Shown: positions 60,384 to 64,000 of the stretch, one piece after another
Layout of the letters: every line of letters starts with the position of its first letter
Numbering within the stretch: the first letter of the stretch is position 1
DNA from: CAZKAP01 sp964552195
GTDB lineage: Bacteria; Bacteroidota; Bacteroidia; Flavobacteriales; Flavobacteriaceae
NCBI GenBank assembly: GCA_964552195.1
Contig: CAZKFM010000005.1
Coordinates: 62,001-126,000, forward strand
Reading direction: 5' to 3'
Length of the DNA stretch: 64,000 nucleotides
The notes under the pieces: model-generated
What the model saw: the letters and a program-made list of their open reading frames with translations, nothing else
Databases searched by the model: none
Told to the model about the DNA's origin: nothing
Program-made: the position numbers and the translations under genes

Positions 60384-61628
60384 CTATAAAAACCGATCCG
60401 GCGAAAAGGGAGCCAAAGAGAGCTCGGGCAATTCCCCATTGATCACCTGGGCGACAAGCAGTCCGCTGATGGGTCCGAGACTCCAGCCCATCATCGCATT
60501 TCCGGTGGCTATCGTGAGGTTGCTGTACGCCCGGGTCCTGCCCAGGTAGGGCAATCCATCAGGGGTTATAGGCCGGAGACCGGCCACCGCCCTATCCTGT
60601 TCTGCGGGTGTGAGTTTCACGTCGGTGTAATAGTTCTCCACGGCACCCACTATTGCCTGAACCCTTTTTTTCCGAATGATGGTATTGTTGCCCGAAAACT
60701 CCATGGTACCGGCGAAACGGGTAAAGCCGGACATGGGGGTAACCGCCACCTTGGCCTCCGATAAAATAGCCGGGAGGGTAATGCCTGTAGGCCGATGTAC
60801 TTCCATGCTGTAGCCCTTACCTCCCTGCAGCGGCAATCGAATATCCAAAACGGAAGCCAGTTCCCCGGTCCAGCTCCCGGCGGAAAGAACGACCTCATCG
60901 GCTTCAAATAAGGCATCTTTGGACTCAACGAAGCGTATGCGCTTATTCTCGGTAAGGAAACCCTTGATCTGCTGGCCCCGCTCGAAAACCACCCCACGGG
61001 CCGACAATACTTTCTTAAGAGAATCCATGAAGACAGTAGGTGTCATATGGGCATCCGAATGATAATGTACCGCCCCCAGCACTTCGCTGGAAAATGCAGG
61101 TTGCAACTCCTGAAGTGATGAACCCTCCAGAAGCTCGACCTGCAATCCTTCCTGCCTGGCGAGTTCGGCCATCGTGCGCTCCTCTTCTTCTCCCTTCGAG
61201 CTGCGATAGACCATAAGGAGTCCCTTCCTTTCGTAGTGAAATGGCAACTCCCAATCGTCTCGCATCTGCTCGTAAAGCGTTCGGCTCCTTAGGTTGAGTT
61301 CCTTGAGTACGGGGATGGATTGCCTTACGTGAGCGGCCGTGGAAGATCTTCGAAACAGCATTCCCCATCTGAAAAAATCGGTGTCCCAGCGAGGTTGAAC
61401 GTAGAATGGACTGGAAGCATTCAGCATCCATTTAAGGCCCTGAGATACTACCCCGGGGGCTGCCAGAGGAACGAAGTGACTCGGAGTGATGTAACCCGCA
61501 TTCAGGTAGGATACACCGCTGCTCATATCGCCGCGATCCAAAACGGTAACACTATGCCCCGCCTTACTCAGGTAGTAGGCGCAGCAGAGCCCCGTGATGC
61601 CCCCTCCAATAACGATTACATTCTTCAT
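60384..61628 (-). CDS. DadA-type FAD amino-acid dehydrogenase, probable D-hydroxyproline oxidation
   Basis: 414 residues. N-terminal FAD motif VIVIGGGITGLCCAYYLSKA, GYITPSHFVPL, and C-terminal ITPDGLPYLGRTRAYSNLTI followed by ATGNAMMGWSLGP, as in D-amino acid dehydrogenases. Downstream of a KGSA dehydrogenase-like and a DHDPS-family gene, its best role is the oxidation of cis-4-hydroxy-D-proline to pyrroline-4-hydroxy-2-carboxylate. The start is 14 bases after the dehydrogenase stop. The specific substrate is inferred from the cluster. Confidence 0.85.
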   Translation of the reverse strand: MKNVIVIGGGITGLCCAYYLSKAGHSVTVLDRGDMSSGVSYLNAGYITPSHFVPLAAPGVVSQGLKWMLNASSPFYVQPRWDTDFFRWGMLFRRSSTAAHVRQSIPVLKELNLRSRTLYEQMRDDWELPFHYERKGLLMVYRSSKGEEEERTMAELARQEGLQVELLEGSSLQELQPAFSSEVLGAVHYHSDAHMTPTVFMDSLKKVLSARGVVFERGQQIKGFLTENKRIRFVESKDALFEADEVVLSAGSWTGELASVLDIRLPLQGGKGYSMEVHRPTGITLPAILSEAKVAVTPMSGFTRFAGTMEFSGNNTIIRKKRVQAIVGAVENYYTDVKLTPAEQDRAVAGLRPITPDGLPYLGRTRAYSNLTIATGNAMMGWSLGPISGLLVAQVINGELPELSLAPFSPDRFL

Positions 61629-61642
61629 GCTGCCACCCGTAG

Positions 61643-63166
61643 CTACTTCAAGTGATCGGGCAATAACGACTTTGGAAACGCCTGAAAACTAATGGGTCGC
61701 AACCATCGTTTAATCGCATGGACTCCCACTGCAGTAAAACGCGAATCAGTAGAAGCCGGATAGGGTCCTCCGTGTTGCATGGCCGGGCAGACCTCGACTC
61801 CCGTAGGCACGCCGTTAAAAATGATCCGCCCCACCCGGTGCTGCAGCACATCGACCAGTTTGGGAAGATTCAGAATATCGTTTTCCTCGGCGATCAGGGT
61901 ACCTGTCAGCTGCCCCTCCAGGCTTTCGATAATGGCGTATAATTGCTCTTCGTTCTGGCAACGGACCACCAGGGAGAAGGGTCCGAAAACTTCCTGGTGC
62001 ATACGCGGATTGGCCAGGAAATCCCGGCCCACTACCGTTGCGATAACCGCTTCGGCCTCATTGGGGTTCAGTTCCCCAGTATAGCGCCCGACCTCAGCAA
62101 CTCCATCCTGGCTCAGCACTTCGGCTCCCTTGGTATCATAACCTTCCTTGATCTTCGGGTGTAGCATGGTCTGAGGAGCGAGGGCAGTGGTCTCTTTCGC
62201 CAGAGCATCGATAAAATCCGTGGTATGCTTGTCTTCCACGGTTAACAATAGCCCCGGATTGGTGCAGAATTGGCCGGTTCCCAGCGTAATCGAGCCCGCA
62301 TAAGTCCTGGCGAGCTCGCCCCCCCGCTTGGCCAGGGCCATCGGACTCATGACGACCGGGTTTACACTCCCCATCTCGGCGAAAACGGGTATGGGCTCCT
62401 CCCGCTGGGCGGCCAGGTCAAATAGTGCGCGCCCTCCGGCGATACTACCGGTAAAGCCGACGGCCTTGATACTGGGGTGTCGAACGAGCCGTTGGCCCGC
62501 CTCTATGGCTCCATTCAGGCTGGAGAATACTCCATTGGGCATGCCGGTTTTACAGGCTGCTGCGATTATGGCCGTTGCCACGAGCTCTGAGGTCCCGGCA
62601 TGCATGGGATGCACCTTCACCACCACCGGGCAGCCGGCCGCCAGGGCACTGGCCGTATCCCCTCCGGCCGTGGAATAAGCCAGAGGGAAGTTGCTGGAGC
62701 CGAATACGGCTACCGGGCCTAGCGGGATCAGCGTTTTTCTCAGGTCAGGCTTGGGCAGGGGTTCCCTGTTGGGTTCCGCAGCATCGAAGGTATTCTCCCT
62801 CCAGTCCTCGTTTTGGATCAGCTCCGCAAAAGACCTTAACTGGAATACGGTACGGTTCCGCTCCCCGTCTGCCCTTCCTTCGGGCAGCCCCGATTCGAGC
62901 ATGTAGGTGTCGATCAGCTCCTGTCCGAGATCCAGCATATGATCCGCTATGGAGTTTAAAAAGGCGGCTCTTTGCTGACCCGTTATGTTCCTGTACTCCC
63001 TGAAGGCAACCCAGGCCAGCCGGGCGGCCTCATCGATCTCCTGCGGGGTAGCCTCAGTGAATTCGGTGGTATTAGATTCGTTCTTCTTCGGATTAAAGGT
63101 CTTGAAAACCCGGTCTCCTTCGGCACTTAGCCTGCCTCCTACGTAATTCTTTCCTGTTATCATCAT
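61643..63166 (-). CDS. NADP-type aldehyde dehydrogenase, probable 2-oxoglutarate semialdehyde dehydrogenase
   Basis: 507 residues of the aldehyde dehydrogenase fold. Catalytic Cys in GTGQFCTNPG and general-base Glu in FAEMGSVNPV; the nucleotide site is GFTGSIAGGRALFD. This branch includes 2-oxoglutarate semialdehyde dehydrogenases of the hydroxyproline and sugar-acid pathways. Its start overlaps the stop of the upstream DHDPS-family gene by one base (TAATG), so both are translated together. Confidence 0.88.
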   Translation of the reverse strand: MMITGKNYVGGRLSAEGDRVFKTFNPKKNESNTTEFTEATPQEIDEAARLAWVAFREYRNITGQQRAAFLNSIADHMLDLGQELIDTYMLESGLPEGRADGERNRTVFQLRSFAELIQNEDWRENTFDAAEPNREPLPKPDLRKTLIPLGPVAVFGSSNFPLAYSTAGGDTASALAAGCPVVVKVHPMHAGTSELVATAIIAAACKTGMPNGVFSSLNGAIEAGQRLVRHPSIKAVGFTGSIAGGRALFDLAAQREEPIPVFAEMGSVNPVVMSPMALAKRGGELARTYAGSITLGTGQFCTNPGLLLTVEDKHTTDFIDALAKETTALAPQTMLHPKIKEGYDTKGAEVLSQDGVAEVGRYTGELNPNEAEAVIATVVGRDFLANPRMHQEVFGPFSLVVRCQNEEQLYAIIESLEGQLTGTLIAEENDILNLPKLVDVLQHRVGRIIFNGVPTGVEVCPAMQHGGPYPASTDSRFTAVGVHAIKRWLRPISFQAFPKSLLPDHLK

Positions 63167-64000
63167 TAGTGCGAAGCTTGTAGTTTCTTATAGTCCGGAA
63201 GTGCGGGCCGGTTGTTGACTCCCTGCTCAATGATTTCCAATACCCGCTGTCGTTCCGCGCCCCCCAGGGGGAGTCGGGGAGGTCGAACGTGTTCCGTTCC
63301 AATCCCTGTGGCGACTTCTGCGAGTTTAATATTCTGAACCAGTTGGGGATTAATATCCAGTTCCAGCAGGGGGATGAACCAGCGGTAGATCTCCAGGGCC
63401 TCCTCTATCCGTCCGGCCCTGACCAATTCGTAAATAGCTACGGTTTCGGCGGGGAAGGCACAGACCAGTCCGGCTACCCAGCCGGAAGCTCCCATGACCA
63501 GGCTTTCCATGGCCAGCGTATCGACACCGGTAAACACCTTGAAGCGATCGCCGAACCGGTTATGCAATCGGATTACGTTGGTAATATCCCTCGTAGATTC
63601 CTTGATCGCCTGGATGTTGCTGCATTCGGCCAGTTCCTCGAACATATCCATGGTGACCTCGATTTTGTAGTCCACCGGGTTGTTATAGATCATGATGGGC
63701 AGGGAGGTAGTATTTGCAACGGCCTTGAAATAAGCCACCGTCTCGTAGTCCGTCGCCTTGTAGCGCATGGGGGGTAGTAGCATTAGTCCATTGGCTCCTA
63801 TCTCTTCGGCATGCCGGGCTACCTGTACCGCTTCACGAGTGCTGCTCTCGGCGATGTTGATAATCACCGGTACCCTGCCGTCGGACAGGGTGAGAGACTT
63901 TCTTATCAGGCGTTCCTTTTCCTCATGTGTCAGCGTACTGGCCTCTCCCAGGGTTCCGCCGAGTATTATTCCATGTACACCGGCCTCAAGCTGGGCCCGA
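63166..64000 (-). CDS. Dihydrodipicolinate synthase-family lyase, 5' end outside window
   Basis: The frame is open to the window edge, giving 277 codons. Hallmarks of the (beta/alpha)8 DHDPS/NAL family are GGTLGEASTLTHEEKERLI, the active-site Tyr in MIYNNPVDY and the Schiff-base Lys in IQAIKESTRD. In this operon (with KGSA dehydrogenase and DadA) it is probably the pyrroline-4-hydroxy-2-carboxylate deaminase of the hydroxyproline pathway rather than a lysine-synthesis enzyme. The epimerase expected for the pathway is not in the window. Confidence 0.86.
   Translation of the reverse strand, partial: RAQLEAGVHGIILGGTLGEASTLTHEEKERLIRKSLTLSDGRVPVIINIAESSTREAVQVARHAEEIGANGLMLLPPMRYKATDYETVAYFKAVANTTSLPIMIYNNPVDYKIEVTMDMFEELAECSNIQAIKESTRDITNVIRLHNRFGDRFKVFTGVDTLAMESLVMGASGWVAGLVCAFPAETVAIYELVRAGRIEEALEIYRWFIPLLELDINPQLVQNIKLAEVATGIGTEHVRPPRLPLGGAERQRVLEIIEQGVNNRPALPDYKKLQASH

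Noticed and set aside
1..64000. CRISPR arrays, insertion sequences, prophage, rRNA
   Set aside because: No repeat-spacer pattern, transposase, integrase, phage structural gene or rRNA stretch seen on reading both strands.

Overview
The window looks like a chromosomal segment of a member of the Flavobacteriaceae (phylum Bacteroidota) with a mid-range GC content. The evidence is a C-terminal type B gliding/type IX secretion sorting domain, TonB-dependent receptors with N-terminal carboxypeptidase-like domains, many short-signal lipoproteins, promoter -7 boxes of the TAnnTTTG type, and an almost complete lack of Shine-Dalgarno sequences. The species cannot be named from the sequence alone. No transposase, prophage or CRISPR array is visible.

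Layout. 1-6242: secreted hydrolases (S15/CocE-type hydrolase cut by the window edge, class C beta-lactamase-fold serine hydrolase, sortilin-like BNR propeller protein). 6243-6745: a degraded stretch, then tRNA-Leu. 6843-10595: an oxidative-stress unit (OxyR, ankyrin-repeat protein, KatG). 10649-22974: a tricorn-like S41 protease, NhaP antiporter, a five-gene ECF sigma/membrane-protein operon, secreted and membrane proteins, a YdeI-like gene interrupted by an in-frame stop, and isocitrate dehydrogenase. 23225-29934: two toxin-antitoxin-like pairs (HigBA and mobile mystery A/B) around a 5-oxoprolinase operon (Nramp-like transporter, PxpA, PxpB, PxpC) and a 2OG-Fe(II) oxygenase, ending at tRNA-Arg. 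30060-38475: a methyltransferase/ATP-grasp pair, an overlapping LysE-DinB-NRDE operon, a membrane Rieske/ferric-reductase-like operon, a headless TPP-enzyme remnant, and a RimB-RimK fusion. 38622-46606: two metal-acquisition loci, the second under a DtxR-family regulator with a clear palindromic operator. 46658-59659: beta-phosphoglucomutase, small envelope proteins, nadAB, an M19 dipeptidase, a ThuA/PQQ-dehydrogenase/PKD/cytochrome c gene split by an in-frame TGA, and a large lectin-domain T9SS cargo protein. 59671-64000: a lipoprotein, then three genes that fit trans-4-hydroxyproline catabolism.

How the genes work together. The 5-oxoproline operon and the probable hydroxyproline operon both return amino-acid derivatives (5-oxoproline, hydroxyproline) to glutamate or 2-oxoglutarate. 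With the peptidases and serine hydrolases this suggests an organism that feeds on protein. The metal loci, OxyR/KatG and the membrane redox operon form an envelope metal/redox theme. Two genes carry single in-frame stop codons with homology continuing after the stop, and a third is a 5'-deleted fragment, so either gene decay or consensus errors should be considered. The best candidates for undescribed biology are the Rieske/cytochrome-b-like membrane operon (34263-36691), the tandem acidic lipoprotein/TonB locus (38622-42773), and the ligand-less Nramp-type transporter of the pxp operon.
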